The notes: generated from the letters alone by a model not told the origin. Shown: positions 9,370 through 18,486, counted from the first letter of the stretch. The stretch: 64,000 bases of DNA from Tabrizicola caldifontis (GCF_004762095.1 NZ_SIJH01000014.1:82140-146139); one strand, 5' to 3'. Made by a program: numbers and translations.

Positions 9370-9531
9370 TGTGGGGGAACCCGGCAGAAAGTGCAGCGAT
9401 GGAATGATGCGGGGCCGGAACGCGACCACCGCGACGGGATCGGTCGACTCAGCCGAGGCGAGGCGTAATCCCGTGTTCCATGCCGGTCTCCTTCTCGGGC
9501 TGCGATCTGGTAGCCCAAGCGGGTCGCATTG

Positions 9532-10680
9532 TCACGCCCCTTTCAGCAGCTCCTCGCGGCTGGCGGTCAGGCCGGATGCCAGCCAGCGCGCCTCCAGTTC
9601 CTTCAGCCGGGCGCCCAGTGCCGCGCCTTGCAGGGCGGGAATCAGGTCGGCGGCGGTGACCGGAAAGGTCGCTGCCGCCCCGCGGGCGACCTCTGCCTGC
9701 CAGCCGGGGGGGAGAGGGGTGCCAAGGCAGGCTGCGCGGGCAAGTACCGCGTCGGCGGCCAGGTCCGCCCCGAGCTTCCAGCCCAGAACGGCGGGATCGG
9801 CTGCCGCGCCGATGGCGTTTCGCAGCGCGTCCAGATTGCGGGCCTCTGCCCGCGACAGACGAAGTGCCGCTGCGGGGTTCTCGCCGCCCAGAACAGCCAG
9901 CCGCCGCAACCAGCGCGGAGCGACGGCGGCATCAAAGTGGACCAGCGGTGCCAGCGCGCGCGGGTCAGCCCCGGGCAGGACGACCCGCAATACACCTGCC
10001 TGCGCCATGGCTGCCACGGCGGGCGCGGGATCACGCGCGGCAAGCAGCTTGCGCAGTTCGGCCGTGATGCGTTCGCGTGAAATCGCCCCCAATCCTGCGG
10101 ACAGGGCCGCGCAGGCGGCCAGACCCTCTGGATCCAGGCCCTGATCGGGATCACCGTAGCAGGCATGAAAACGGAAGAAGCGCAAGATGCGCAGGTAGTC
10201 CTCGCGGATGCGGGTTGCCGCATCGCCGACGAACCGCACACGGCGCGCCAAAAGGTCGGGCAGGCCGCCCAGCGGGTCGATCACCCGGCCCAGCCGGTCG
10301 GCATAAAGCGCGTTCATGGTGAAATCGCGTCGCGCCGCGTCTTCCTCGATTCGCGTCGAAAAGGCCACTACGGCGCGGCGACCATCGGTTTCGATGTCGC
10401 GGCGAAAGGTCGTCACCTCGTGCGGCCGGCCCTCGGCCACGACCGTCACGGTGCCGTGGTCAACACCAGTGGGCACGACCTTGAAGCCGGCAGCTTCGGC
10501 GATTTCCGAGACGGTTGGGGGCGTCGCATCGGTGGCGATGTCCACGTCTGCAACCGGCACCTGCAGCAGGGCGTTTCGCACGCAGCCCCCGACCAGAAAC
10601 GCCTGGTGGCCTGCGCCTTCCAGCGCGGCACACAGGGCCTGCGTTCCGGGATGTTCCAGCCAGTCGCCCGCGACCTTCAT
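9532..10680 (-). CDS. cca: CCA tRNA nucleotidyltransferase
   Basis: This class II nucleotidyltransferase/poly(A)-polymerase-type enzyme of 382 residues adds or repairs the CCA tail of tRNAs. The nucleotidyltransferase motif FLVGGCVRNALL is followed by VADVDIATDATP, supplying the catalytic acidic residues. RRDFTMNALYAD and the RIREDYLRILRFFRF helix follow. The usual GGxVRD reads GGCVRN here, with the DVD pair intact. Its start overlaps the stop of the CoA-type Nudix gene by four bases, so it is the distal member of an hslO-Nudix-cca operon. Confidence 0.92.
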   Translation of the reverse strand: MKVAGDWLEHPGTQALCAALEGAGHQAFLVGGCVRNALLQVPVADVDIATDATPPTVSEIAEAAGFKVVPTGVDHGTVTVVAEGRPHEVTTFRRDIETDGRRAVVAFSTRIEEDAARRDFTMNALYADRLGRVIDPLGGLPDLLARRVRFVGDAATRIREDYLRILRFFRFHACYGDPDQGLDPEGLAACAALSAGLGAISRERITAELRKLLAARDPAPAVAAMAQAGVLRVVLPGADPRALAPLVHFDAAVAPRWLRRLAVLGGENPAAALRLSRAEARNLDALRNAIGAAADPAVLGWKLGADLAADAVLARAACLGTPLPPGWQAEVARGAAATFPVTAADLIPALQGAALGARLKELEARWLASGLTASREELLKGA

Positions 10681-11276
10681 GCCCGTGCCCGTTCTGCCAA
10701 CCCTCGCAGGATACGCGCGGTGGCACCCCAGATGTAATAGGGGCCGTAGGGCACGGCGTAATAGCGGCGCCAGACCCCCATCCAGCGGCGACGCTCGATG
10801 GCATATCGGGCTGGCGTCAGGACATGGTCGAGAGGAACCGTGAAGATTTCATCCACCTCGCCGTCCTCGGGCACGGGGTCGAAGGTGCCATGGATCAGGC
10901 CGACGAAGGGGGTGACGGCAAAGCCGGTGACTGTTTCGTGGACCGGCAGGGAGCCAAGGATCTCGACACGGGTCGGGTCGAGGCCGATCTCCTCGTGCGT
11001 CTCTCGCAGGGCTGCGGCCTGTGGGCCGTCGTCCGAGGCATCCACCTTGCCGCCGGGAAACGCGATCTGGCCGGGGTGATGCTTCAGCCGCGATGACCGC
11101 TTTGTCAGTATGACCCCGGCACCTTCGGGTTTCAGCCAGATCGGCACCAGAACCGCAGCCGGGCGCAGAGGCCGGTCCGGCGACGGACGGAGTCCGGGAT
11201 TCAGATCGAAATCCGAGGACGGCCCAGCCTGGCGCGACAGGGCATCGCGCAGCCGGGCCTCGACCGGATCGGTCAT
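10677..11276 (-). CDS. Nudix hydrolase, CoA pyrophosphatase type
   Basis: This 199-residue protein resembles NudL/CoAse-type Nudix enzymes, which cleave coenzyme A and its esters. The core reads AVLVPIWLKPEGAGVILTKR, HHPGQIAFPGGKVD and the Nudix helix RETHEEIG, which supplies the metal-binding Glu residues. The start MTDPVEARLRDALS is chosen because it overlaps the hslO stop (ATGA), giving coupled translation; the frame extends further upstream only through hslO. It ends inside the start of cca. Confidence 0.88.
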   Translation of the reverse strand: MTDPVEARLRDALSRQAGPSSDFDLNPGLRPSPDRPLRPAAVLVPIWLKPEGAGVILTKRSSRLKHHPGQIAFPGGKVDASDDGPQAAALRETHEEIGLDPTRVEILGSLPVHETVTGFAVTPFVGLIHGTFDPVPEDGEVDEIFTVPLDHVLTPARYAIERRRWMGVWRRYYAVPYGPYYIWGATARILRGLAERARA

Positions 11277-12259
11277 TCCGGCTTGACCGCTTCGAACCCG
11301 AGGGTCTTGGGGTCCAGCTCGTAATGCGCACCGCAGAACTGGCAGTCGGCGGTCACGACGCCCGCCTCGGTCGTCATCTTCGCGATGTCCTTCTGGCTGT
11401 AGATCGACATAGTGTTGCGGACCTTTTCCTCGCTGCAAGAGCAGCCGAAGCGCACCGGCTGGGCGTCGAACACCCGCGGGCCTTCCTGGTGAAACAGCCG
11501 CACCAGCAAGTCGGTAGGCGTGACCGAGGGACCGATCATTTCCAGTTCCTCGACGGTGTCGAGCAGCATGTTCGCGCGGTTCCAGTCGTCGGATGCCTCT
11601 CCGCCCAGGATGTCGGCATGGGTCAGAAGCCCGCCCTCGCCGCTGCCCTGCTCGGCGGCGACACCGCCCGTCGCGGGCATGTGCTGCAGCATCACGCCGC
11701 CCGCCCGCCAGCGCAGGGGACGCCCGGGTTCGGCGCTTTCGCCGAAGGCCAGCGCAAATCGGGTCGGGATCTGTTCGGACTGGGCGAAATAGGTTTCGGC
11801 GCAGGCCGAAAGGCTGCCACCGGCAATGGGCGTGAAGCCCTGATAGGGCAGCATGCCTTCGCCCTGATCAAGCATCACGGCAAAGTAGCCTTCGCCAATC
11901 TGGCTGAACGGGTCGGCATGGGGATCAAGCCGGTCGGCATCATAACTGGCATAGGCGCGGATGCGGGCAGGCTGGCCGTCCTCGGTCGGGCCGTAATAGT
12001 CGGTCGCGATCAGCCGGGCCGGGCCATTGCCGCGGACCTGAAGGGAAAGTTTCCAGCGCAGCTTGATGGTCTGGCCGATCAGCGCCGTCAGAAGCGCGGT
12101 CTCGGCCACCAGTGCCTCGATGACGGAAGGATAGGCGTGCTGTTTCAGCACCTGGTCCAGCACCCCGTCCAGCCGCGCGACGCGACCGCGGATGCCCGAG
12201 GCGTCCAGTTGGAATGGCAGGACGGTATCGTCCCAGGCGATCTGTGAACCGGTAGACAT
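11273..12259 (-). CDS. hslO: Hsp33 redox-regulated chaperone
   Basis: Hsp33 is a cytosolic holdase activated when oxidation releases zinc from four C-terminal cysteines. This 328-residue protein carries both pairs, FGCSCSEEK and DCQFCGAHYE, near its C-terminus, in the CxC...CxxC arrangement. The N-terminal chaperone domain occupies roughly residues 10-230. It is first in a three-gene leftward operon with the CoA Nudix hydrolase and cca. It is divergent from a second Nudix gene, from which it is separated by about 80 bases. Confidence 0.94.
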   Translation of the reverse strand: MSTGSQIAWDDTVLPFQLDASGIRGRVARLDGVLDQVLKQHAYPSVIEALVAETALLTALIGQTIKLRWKLSLQVRGNGPARLIATDYYGPTEDGQPARIRAYASYDADRLDPHADPFSQIGEGYFAVMLDQGEGMLPYQGFTPIAGGSLSACAETYFAQSEQIPTRFALAFGESAEPGRPLRWRAGGVMLQHMPATGGVAAEQGSGEGGLLTHADILGGEASDDWNRANMLLDTVEELEMIGPSVTPTDLLVRLFHQEGPRVFDAQPVRFGCSCSEEKVRNTMSIYSQKDIAKMTTEAGVVTADCQFCGAHYELDPKTLGFEAVKPE

Positions 12260-12338
12260 GGGGGGTTTCCTGAAACTGCCAGTGTTGGCATATCGCGCCT
12301 ATATAGGCAGCACAACCGACGGTCCAAGGGGGATGCGC

Positions 12339-12776
12339 ATGATCAGACGCCATGGCGAGCCGGTGAAACCGGGGCAGGGCTACATCCGCAGGCCTGGCGT
12401 CTATGCGATCCTTCTGCGGGGCGACCATATCCTGACCACCCACCAGGCCGAGCCGGTGCCAGAATTCCAGCTGCCCGGCGGCGGTATCGACCCCGGCGAA
12501 CAGCCGATCCCGGCCCTGCACCGCGAAGTGCTCGAAGAAACCGGATGGCGGATCGCCGTCTTCCGGCGGCTGGGGGCATTCCGCCGGTTCACCTACATGC
12601 CGGAATACGACCTTTGGGCGGAAAAGGTCTGCACCGTCTATCTGGCGCGTCCGGTCCGCCCCCTTGGTCCGCCGTCCGAGCCGGGCCATGCCGCGATCTG
12701 GCTGCCGGTGGAAGAGGCGTTGGTGCGGCTCGGCAATGCAGGCGACCGGGCAATGCTGGCCGATGCGCTAGCCTAG
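12339..12776 (+). CDS. Nudix hydrolase
   Basis: This 145-residue protein has a Nudix box running from GGGIDPGE to REVLEETGW (around residues 44-68), the helix that binds divalent metal and the substrate diphosphate. The C-terminal part includes AIWLPVEEALVRL, typical of ADP-ribose or nucleotide-sugar Nudix enzymes, but the substrate is not predictable. ATG 12339 is preferred over ATG 12333 because the AAGGGGG ribosome site is at proper distance only from the second. The 3' end overlaps the converging response-regulator gene by nine bases. Confidence 0.85.
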   Translation: MIRRHGEPVKPGQGYIRRPGVYAILLRGDHILTTHQAEPVPEFQLPGGGIDPGEQPIPALHREVLEETGWRIAVFRRLGAFRRFTYMPEYDLWAEKVCTVYLARPVRPLGPPSEPGHAAIWLPVEEALVRLGNAGDRAMLADALA

Positions 12777-14039
12777 GTCCAGCACGACGCCGGACACGTC
12801 GTCGGCAAAACTTTCGCTGCCCGATTGCCGCGCCAGATCCCGGATCAGCGCTTCCAGAAGCTCGGCCCCGCCTAGTCCGGCCGAGGTCTTCAGGCTGGTC
12901 TTCAGGCTGGTCGTCAGGCCGTCTTCCCCGAAGTCGCGCCCAGAAGGCAGAGGACATTCGGTGATGCCATCCGACACCAGGATGAGCCGGTCACCGGGGG
13001 TGAACGGGATGTCTTCCCATTCGTATGTCGCGCCGGGAACCAGGCCGATGGGAAGCCCGCCCCGCCCCAGCCGCTGCACCGCGCCGGATTTGCGCAAAAG
13101 CATGGGGTGCGGATGGCCGGCCTGCACAAGGCTGATCTGCTGCGCCACGCGGTCGGCGACGGCAAAGACCATCGTGAAGTACTGTTCGACCTGAATCTCC
13201 TCCAGCATCAGGCGGTTGAACCGTTCGGCCACCGCTTCCGGCGGCAATAGGACATGGGCACCCCGCGGCCCTTTCTGGAATGCCAGGTTCTGTTCGGGGG
13301 AAGATCCGGTCAGGAATCCGGCAAGGCGGGCCGTCATCATCGCCGAGGCAACACCGTGGCCGGAGACGTCGATCGAATAGACCGCCACGCGGTCGTCATC
13401 GACCCGGAAGCTGCCGACCAGATCGCCCCCCACCCGCCCCGAATTCCGCAAGAGCAGCGACGCCCTTGCCCAGCCATAATCCCGCACCCGGTCGCGAACC
13501 AGCGTCTGCTGCAACTTCCGCGCTTCGATCAGGTCGCGGTCGAGCGAATCGTAAAGGTCCTGCAATTCGACAAGGGTTTTCGCGATGACCCGGTTCTTTG
13601 CCAGCAGCTCTGCCTGCATGGACAACATCCGCTCTCCCGCGCGAAGTCGGGCGCGAAGTTCGCTGCTGGCGACGGGCTTGGTCAGGAAGTCGTCGGCCCC
13701 GGCCTCAAGGCCATCGGCGATCTCGGCCTTTTCCGACTTGGAGGTCAGAAGCACGAAATAACCGTAGTTCTCGCGCCCCAGATCCCGGAACCGGCGGCAG
13801 AATTCCAGGCCGGACATGCCCGGCATCATCCAGTCGCTGATGACGATATCCACGCCTTCCGTGGCGCAGAAATCCAGCGCGGCAAGCGCAGATTCGCGTT
13901 CCGTCACCCTGTAGCCCCAGCGTCGCAGCTGCATCGACAGGATGTGCCGCTGCGCCCGGCTGTCATCGACAATCAGCACATGACGCACCCCGCCCGCGAC
14001 TGGCGTCATCCGATCGTCTGGCAGCGTGATGGACAGCAC
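12768..14039 (-). CDS. Response regulator with SpoIIE-type PP2C phosphatase domain
   Basis: The receiver domain spans about residues 19-135, with phospho-acceptor Asp69 in VISDWMMPGMSG and Lys in FLTKPVAS. A helical linker (MQAELLAKNRVIAKTLVELQDLYDS begins it) leads to a SpoIIE/PP2C phosphatase domain with GGDLVG, SIDVSGHGVASAM and DRLILVSDGITE. Such proteins typically dephosphorylate an anti-sigma-factor antagonist or act as aspartate-controlled phosphatases. GTG 14039 is chosen because AGGAAGGGG lies six bases ahead; 423 residues result. The C-terminus contains a TSLK repeat. An Hpt gene is divergent next door. Confidence 0.9.
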   Translation of the reverse strand: MLSITLPDDRMTPVAGGVRHVLIVDDSRAQRHILSMQLRRWGYRVTERESALAALDFCATEGVDIVISDWMMPGMSGLEFCRRFRDLGRENYGYFVLLTSKSEKAEIADGLEAGADDFLTKPVASSELRARLRAGERMLSMQAELLAKNRVIAKTLVELQDLYDSLDRDLIEARKLQQTLVRDRVRDYGWARASLLLRNSGRVGGDLVGSFRVDDDRVAVYSIDVSGHGVASAMMTARLAGFLTGSSPEQNLAFQKGPRGAHVLLPPEAVAERFNRLMLEEIQVEQYFTMVFAVADRVAQQISLVQAGHPHPMLLRKSGAVQRLGRGGLPIGLVPGATYEWEDIPFTPGDRLILVSDGITECPLPSGRDFGEDGLTTSLKTSLKTSAGLGGAELLEALIRDLARQSGSESFADDVSGVVLDLG

Positions 14040-14203
14040 CGGCAACCCCTTCCTGACCGAAGGTCCAGTCTGGCCTTGCCTGTTTAACACTGGGTGAACG
14101 GTAAAATTGCAGGCGATTGCCACAGCCCTGTCGACTTCGGGCCCATCAAATGCTGGGTTCGCCACTTCACGCTGCTTGCGTGGACATCAGGGGGACTGCC
14201 GAC

Positions 14204-14551
14204 ATGATCGACTGGAAGCGGATAGAGGAACTGCGCTGCGAAATCGGCGTTGGCGGTCTTGCCGAGGTGGCCGACATGTTCCTGGAAGAGGCCGAGCAGG
14301 CCGTCCGCGCCCTGTCTGCCGGCCCCGCACCAGGCGAGTTGGAAGCGCATCTGCATTTCCTGAAAGGCAGCGCACTGAACCTCGGGCTCAGCGATCTTGC
14401 CGCGATCTGCCAGGACGGCGAACGCAAGGCCGCCGCGGGATACGGGGCGCTGGTCGATCTGGCGCAGGTGCTGAGGGTCTATCGCGCCTCGCGCGCGCAG
14501 CTGGTTGCAGGCTTGCAGGGTGGGGCGGTGTCTGAAGGCACGGCGGCCTGA
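14204..14551 (+). CDS. Hpt-domain histidine phosphotransfer protein
   Basis: This 115-residue all-helical protein has the Hpt signature LHFLKGSALNLG; His51 is the phospho-acceptor. Hpt proteins pass phosphate from hybrid kinases to response regulators in the cytosol. GGGGGA eight bases ahead supports the ATG that opens MIDWKRIEELRCEIG. It is divergent from the receiver-phosphatase gene, 164 bases away, and the two likely form a phosphorelay pair. No sensor kinase is present in the window. Confidence 0.88.
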   Translation: MIDWKRIEELRCEIGVGGLAEVADMFLEEAEQAVRALSAGPAPGELEAHLHFLKGSALNLGLSDLAAICQDGERKAAAGYGALVDLAQVLRVYRASRAQLVAGLQGGAVSEGTAA

Positions 14552-14554
14552 AGG

Positions 14555-15802
14555 TCAGATCAGGAATTCTGCCAGCGCCTCGTCGGCGGTGATGTCGCGG
14601 AAGGCAAGTCCCGCCGCATCCATCCGGTCGGTGAAATGGCGGAAATTGTTGGCATCCTTGGTTTCGATCCCGATCAGCACCGACCCGAAGTTGCGTGCCG
14701 ATTTCTTCAGGTATTCGAACCGGGTGATGTCGTCGTCGGGGCCCAGGAGGTTCAGGAACTCGCGTAGCGCGCCGGGGCGTTGGGGCATGCGCAGGATGAA
14801 GTATTTCTTCAGCCCGGAATAGCGCTGGGCGCGTTCCTTGACTTCGGGCAGGCGCTCGAAGTCGAAATTTCCGCCCGACGTCACGCAGACAACGGTCTTG
14901 CCCCGGATCTCCTCGGCCAGTTCCGGCAGGACGTCGACAGACAGGGCACCGGCAGGTTCCAGCACGATGCCCTCGACGTTCAGCATTTCCAGCATCGTGA
15001 CGCAGATGCGGTCTTCGGGGGCCAGATGCACCGCCTCGCGGGGGATCCAGGCAAGATGAGCGTAGTTGCTGTCGCCGATGCGCGCCACTGCCGCACCGTC
15101 AACGAAGCTGTTCACCCGGGGCAACCTGGTCGGGCCGCCCTCCCGCAGGGCGGCGGTCAGGCTGGCCCCGCCAAGCGGCTCGACGAACCGGAACCGGACC
15201 GAAGGCGCCACCTCGCGCATGTAGCGCGTGACACCCGAGGCCAGGCCGCCGCCGCCCACAGGCAGTATCACGAAATCCGGGGCGCGGCCCAGCTGGTCCA
15301 GGATTTCCACTGCCACGGAGGCCTGCCCCTCGATCACGTCGGGGTCATCGAAGGGCGACAGGAAATGCGCGCCCTGTTCCGCGCAGAAGGCCTGGGCCGC
15401 GGCAAGGGTCTGATCGAAGTAGTCACCGGTCAACTCGATGCGCACGTGGCCGCCGCCGAACATACGGGTCTTGTCGATTTTCTGCTGCGGTGTGGTGACC
15501 GGCATGAAGATGACGCCTTCCACCCCGAAATGCCGGCAAGCATAGGCAACGCCCTGCGCATGGTTTCCCGCACTGGCGCAGACGAACTGGCGCTGCTCGG
15601 GCTGGCGGTCGCGCACCTTGCGCATGGCGTTGAAGGCACCGCGGATCTTGTAGCTGCGGACCGGCGAAAGATCTTCACGCTTCAGCCAGATGTCGGCGGC
15701 GAATCGCTGCGACAGATGGTCATTCCGCTGCAGGGGCGTTTCGGGAAACAGTCCGCGCAGGGCCTTGGTCGTGCTTCGTGCGGCTTCCGGAAACGCTGAC
15801 AT
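14555..15802 (-). CDS. ilvA: Threonine ammonia-lyase (threonine dehydratase)
   Basis: This PLP enzyme deaminates threonine to 2-oxobutanoate in the first step of isoleucine synthesis. The PLP lysine is Lys52 in SYKIRGAF, and SAGNHAQGVAY and the glycine-rich PVGGGGLASG phosphate loop follow. A C-terminal ACT-like regulatory region starts near residue 325 (KKYFILRMPQRPGALREFLN). The ATG giving MSAFPEAARSTTKALRG is preferred; an ATG 12 codons upstream is also possible. It ends three bases from the Hpt gene in tail-to-tail orientation. Confidence 0.92.
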   Translation of the reverse strand: MSAFPEAARSTTKALRGLFPETPLQRNDHLSQRFAADIWLKREDLSPVRSYKIRGAFNAMRKVRDRQPEQRQFVCASAGNHAQGVAYACRHFGVEGVIFMPVTTPQQKIDKTRMFGGGHVRIELTGDYFDQTLAAAQAFCAEQGAHFLSPFDDPDVIEGQASVAVEILDQLGRAPDFVILPVGGGGLASGVTRYMREVAPSVRFRFVEPLGGASLTAALREGGPTRLPRVNSFVDGAAVARIGDSNYAHLAWIPREAVHLAPEDRICVTMLEMLNVEGIVLEPAGALSVDVLPELAEEIRGKTVVCVTSGGNFDFERLPEVKERAQRYSGLKKYFILRMPQRPGALREFLNLLGPDDDITRFEYLKKSARNFGSVLIGIETKDANNFRHFTDRMDAAGLAFRDITADEALAEFLI

Positions 15803-15909
15803 TGCGCTGCTATACCTTTGGTTTATACAGGTTGCCATATTCTTGCCACGATCGGCGCGTCGGATCGAAGGCCAATCCCATCATGCCATCCAGACAGGGA
15901 GTTCCGGCA

Positions 15910-16800
15910 ATGCGCAAGATGCAACTGACCACGGTGCTTGCGGCATCGCTTCTGATGTTTTCGCCGGCGGTTCCGGTTTTCGACCTGGATGCCGCAGGCG
16001 CTGCCCATGCCAAGGGCAATGGCAACGGCAATGGCAACGGCGGCGGGAACGGCAAGTCGGAGTCCAAGAAATCCGAGTCGAAGTCGGCCGAGAAGTCGAA
16101 GGGCAACTCTGACAAGTCGGCCAAATCCGCGGCGACGAAGAAGCCCAAGCCCGCCGCGGCAGAGGGGGCCAAGGCCGCCAAGGGCAAGCCAGTGAAGAAC
16201 GGCGAACTTGCCCCGAACGAACTGGGCAAGATGAACGGCGCGATGAATGCCAACATCAACGCGGTCCTTGCTCATATCCGCAACGGCCAGACGACGAAGG
16301 GCCCGGTGGGGCTGCTGGCCGGTCTGGCGGTGGCGGACACTTCAGCTGCTGCGGCGGCAGACAGGGCAGCCGAACTGGAGGCCCGTGCAGACAGCTTCGA
16401 CGCCCTTCAGACAAAGGTCGAGGAAGCCGGGTTTGCATCCGTCGATGAATACCTGCAGGCCAAGGCTGACGGCACGCTGACCGAAGAACAGCTGGCGCTG
16501 TCGGGGGACATCGACTCGCTGATCGGCGATGTTGGCGGCACCGACGAAACCGGGCTGCAGCTCGCCGAGAGCCGCCCCTCGGACGATGACATCCAGGCTG
16601 CCCGTGACGCCGCTGCGGCTGCGGCCGAGACGGTGATCGCGGCAGAACAGGCAATACTCGATGCCTGGAACAAGGACGGCGATGCCGTTGCCCTGCTGAC
16701 AGCACTGCGCAACAAGCTGGCGCCGCACCAGGCCGCGATCGATGCCGCCGTTGCGCAGACTTCAGCGCCCGATGAAACGGCGGCCGTGGAGCCGGAATAG
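15910..16800 (+). CDS. Exported low-complexity protein of unknown function
   Basis: I do not recognise a family. The 296-residue product opens with an N-terminal signal MRKMQLTTVLAASLLMFSPA. A Gly-Asn run (KGNGNGNGNGGGNGK) and a Lys/Ser/Ala-rich basic stretch to about residue 95 follow. The second half is acidic and alanine-rich, with predicted helices (AAAAADRAAELEARADS, ARDAAAAAAETVIAAEQA). The charge switches from basic to acidic along the chain. GGGAG lies eight bases ahead of the ATG. It may be an envelope or cell-surface protein; the gene stands alone between ilvA and argG. Confidence 0.75.
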   Translation: MRKMQLTTVLAASLLMFSPAVPVFDLDAAGAAHAKGNGNGNGNGGGNGKSESKKSESKSAEKSKGNSDKSAKSAATKKPKPAAAEGAKAAKGKPVKNGELAPNELGKMNGAMNANINAVLAHIRNGQTTKGPVGLLAGLAVADTSAAAAADRAAELEARADSFDALQTKVEEAGFASVDEYLQAKADGTLTEEQLALSGDIDSLIGDVGGTDETGLQLAESRPSDDDIQAARDAAAAAAETVIAAEQAILDAWNKDGDAVALLTALRNKLAPHQAAIDAAVAQTSAPDETAAVEPE

Positions 16801-16933
16801 GAATCGGTCATCATCGTGAAGTGACCCGCCAGATTCCGTTCCTTTCCGGGAAGCGCGTGCCGCGGCATCGGGGCGCGCGCCCTGCTTTTCACGGCATTGC
16901 CCGGCCTGCCGACCTGGCCATTCTTGCCCTTGC

Positions 16934-16966
16934 CCCGGTTTCGCTTTAAGCGCCAGCGAAACCGGG
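16934..16966 (+). promoter_or_regulatory. Perfect 12-bp hairpin immediately upstream of argG
   Basis: CCCGGTTTCGCT (16934-16945) and AGCGAAACCGGG (16955-16966) pair perfectly around a nine-base loop. The stem ends 13 bases before the argG ATG and abuts its GGAG ribosome site. No U-run follows, so it is not an ordinary terminator. It could be a translational control element, an mRNA-stabilising 5' structure or a DNA operator. Confidence 0.6.
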
Positions 16967-16979
16967 ACGGAGTGCATCC

Positions 16980-18209
16980 ATGCAGAAGCCGAAGAAAGTT
17001 GTCCTCGCCTATTCGGGCGGGCTTGATACCTCGATCATCCTGAAATGGCTTCAGACGGAATACGGCTGCGAGGTCGTGACCTTCACGGCCGATCTGGGCC
17101 AGGGCGAGGAACTGGAACCGGCGCGGCAGAAGGCGCTGCTGCTGGGGATCAAGCCCGAGAACATCCACATCGTCGATGTGCGCGAGGAATTCGTGCGCGA
17201 CTTCGTGTTCCCGATGTTCCGGGCCAACGCGCTGTATGAAGGGCTGTATCTTCTGGGCACCTCGATCGCCCGGCCACTGATCAGCCAGCATCTGGTGCGC
17301 ATCGCCCATGAAACCGGGGCCGATGCGATTGCGCATGGCGCAACGGGCAAGGGCAACGATCAGGTGCGGTTCGAACTATCGGCCGCGGCACTGGACCCGG
17401 CGCTCAAGGTGATCGCGCCCTGGCGGCTGTGGGATCTGACCAGCCGGACGAAACTTCTTGAATTCGCCGAGGCGAACCAGATCCCGATTGCCAAGGACAA
17501 ACGGGGCGAGGCACCGTTCAGCGTCGATGCGAACCTGCTGCACACCTCTTCGGAGGGCCGGGTGCTGGAGAACCCGGCCGAGGAATTCCCCAACTACGTG
17601 CTTCAGCGGGTCGTGCCCGTGGAAGAGGCCCCCGATGCGCCCGAAATGGTGGAGATCACATTCGAGAAGGGCGATGCCGTTGCGATAAACGGCGAGGCGA
17701 TGAGTCCGGCCACCATCCTTGCCCGGCTGAACGAACTGGGCGGCAAGCATGGCGTGGGCGTTCTGGATCTGGTGGAGAACCGGTTCGTCGGCATGAAGAG
17801 CCGCGGGGTCTATGAAACCCCCGGCGGCACGATCCTGCTGGAGGCGCACCGGGGAATCGAGCAGATCACCCTGGATTCGGGCGCCGGCCACCTGAAGGAT
17901 TCGATCATGCCGCGCTATGCAGAGCTGATCTACAACGGCTTCTGGTTCAGCCCCGAACGCGAGGCACTGCAAGCCCTGATCGACAAGACCCAGGAACATG
18001 TTACCGGGACGGTGCGCGTCAAGCTTTACAAGGGGTCTGCCCGGACGGTGGCGCGCTGGTCGGATCATTCGCTTTACAGTGAAAAGCACGTCACCTTCGA
18101 GGAAGATGCCGGCGCCTACGACCAGAAGGATGCCGAAGGTTTCATTCGGCTGAACGCACTGCGGTTGAAACTGATTGCAACCCGCAACGCGCGCGTGGCG
18201 AAGAAGTAG
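16980..18209 (+). CDS. argG: Argininosuccinate synthase
   Basis: The enzyme condenses citrulline and aspartate using ATP in arginine biosynthesis. The 409 residues match the family length. The ATP-binding motif [15 protein letters not shown] is at residues 7-21, and [14 protein letters not shown] and the [17 protein letters not shown] region are intact. A GGAG site precedes the ATG, which follows the hairpin described at 16934. A weak stem-loop lies after the stop. The gene is monocistronic as far as can be seen. Confidence 0.97.
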   Translation: MQKPKKVVLAYSGGLDTSIILKWLQTEYGCEVVTFTADLGQGEELEPARQKALLLGIKPENIHIVDVREEFVRDFVFPMFRANALYEGLYLLGTSIARPLISQHLVRIAHETGADAIAHGATGKGNDQVRFELSAAALDPALKVIAPWRLWDLTSRTKLLEFAEANQIPIAKDKRGEAPFSVDANLLHTSSEGRVLENPAEEFPNYVLQRVVPVEEAPDAPEMVEITFEKGDAVAINGEAMSPATILARLNELGGKHGVGVLDLVENRFVGMKSRGVYETPGGTILLEAHRGIEQITLDSGAGHLKDSIMPRYAELIYNGFWFSPEREALQALIDKTQEHVTGTVRVKLYKGSARTVARWSDHSLYSEKHVTFEEDAGAYDQKDAEGFIRLNALRLKLIATRNARVAKK

Positions 18210-18223
18210 GCATAACCATCGGT

Positions 18224-18249
18224 CCGGGCCCCTTTTCTGGCGGGCCCGG
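18224..18249 (+). terminator. Stem-loop downstream of argG
   Basis: CCGGGCCC and GGGCCCGG pair as an 8-bp stem around a ten-base loop, 15 bases after the argG stop. The U-rich part lies in the loop rather than after the stem, so it is an atypical or Rho-assisted end at best. Confidence 0.4.
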
Positions 18250-18410
18250 TCGTCCCGCGGCGGCAATCCCTGCGTCCGGTGTTCGGGGCAGGGGCGTGTC
18301 GCAATGCGGCAGTCTTCAGGAAAGCAAGGCATCCCGTGAGCGGAAAGCCCTGGGCACAGACATGTCATGCCCGTGATGGCCAAAGCCTTTTCACCGTCGA
18401 TGTCTGGAAG

Positions 18411-18486
18411 TGGTGAGCCGGACAGGATTCGAACCTGTGACCCGCTGATTAAAAGTCAGCTGCTCTACCAACTGAGCTACCGGCCC
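18411..18486 (-). tRNA. tRNA-Lys (anticodon TTT)
   Basis: Read on the minus strand, the gene starts GGGCCGGTAGCTCAGTTGG and ends with the pairing acceptor arm CCGGCTC, discriminator A and an encoded CCA. The anticodon arm is GCTGA-CTTTTAA-TCAGC, giving anticodon TTT for lysine. The T-arm GGTTCGAATCC is canonical. It is 76 bases with CCA included. It is divergent from dapF and has no nearby integrase. Confidence 0.97.

Noticed and set aside
5654..9468. Two 600-codon plus-strand frames opposite the ABC exporters
   Set aside because: Their products are compositionally biased and carry no motif, while the minus strand encodes complete ABC domains.
16012..16053. Gly-Asn codon repeat as a CRISPR or satellite array
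   Set aside because: The repeat is short, in frame and inside a coding region with a signal peptide; there are no spacers.
18411..18486. tRNA-Lys as an integration site for a genomic island
   Set aside because: No integrase, no duplicated tRNA 3' end and no change in gene character were found on either side.
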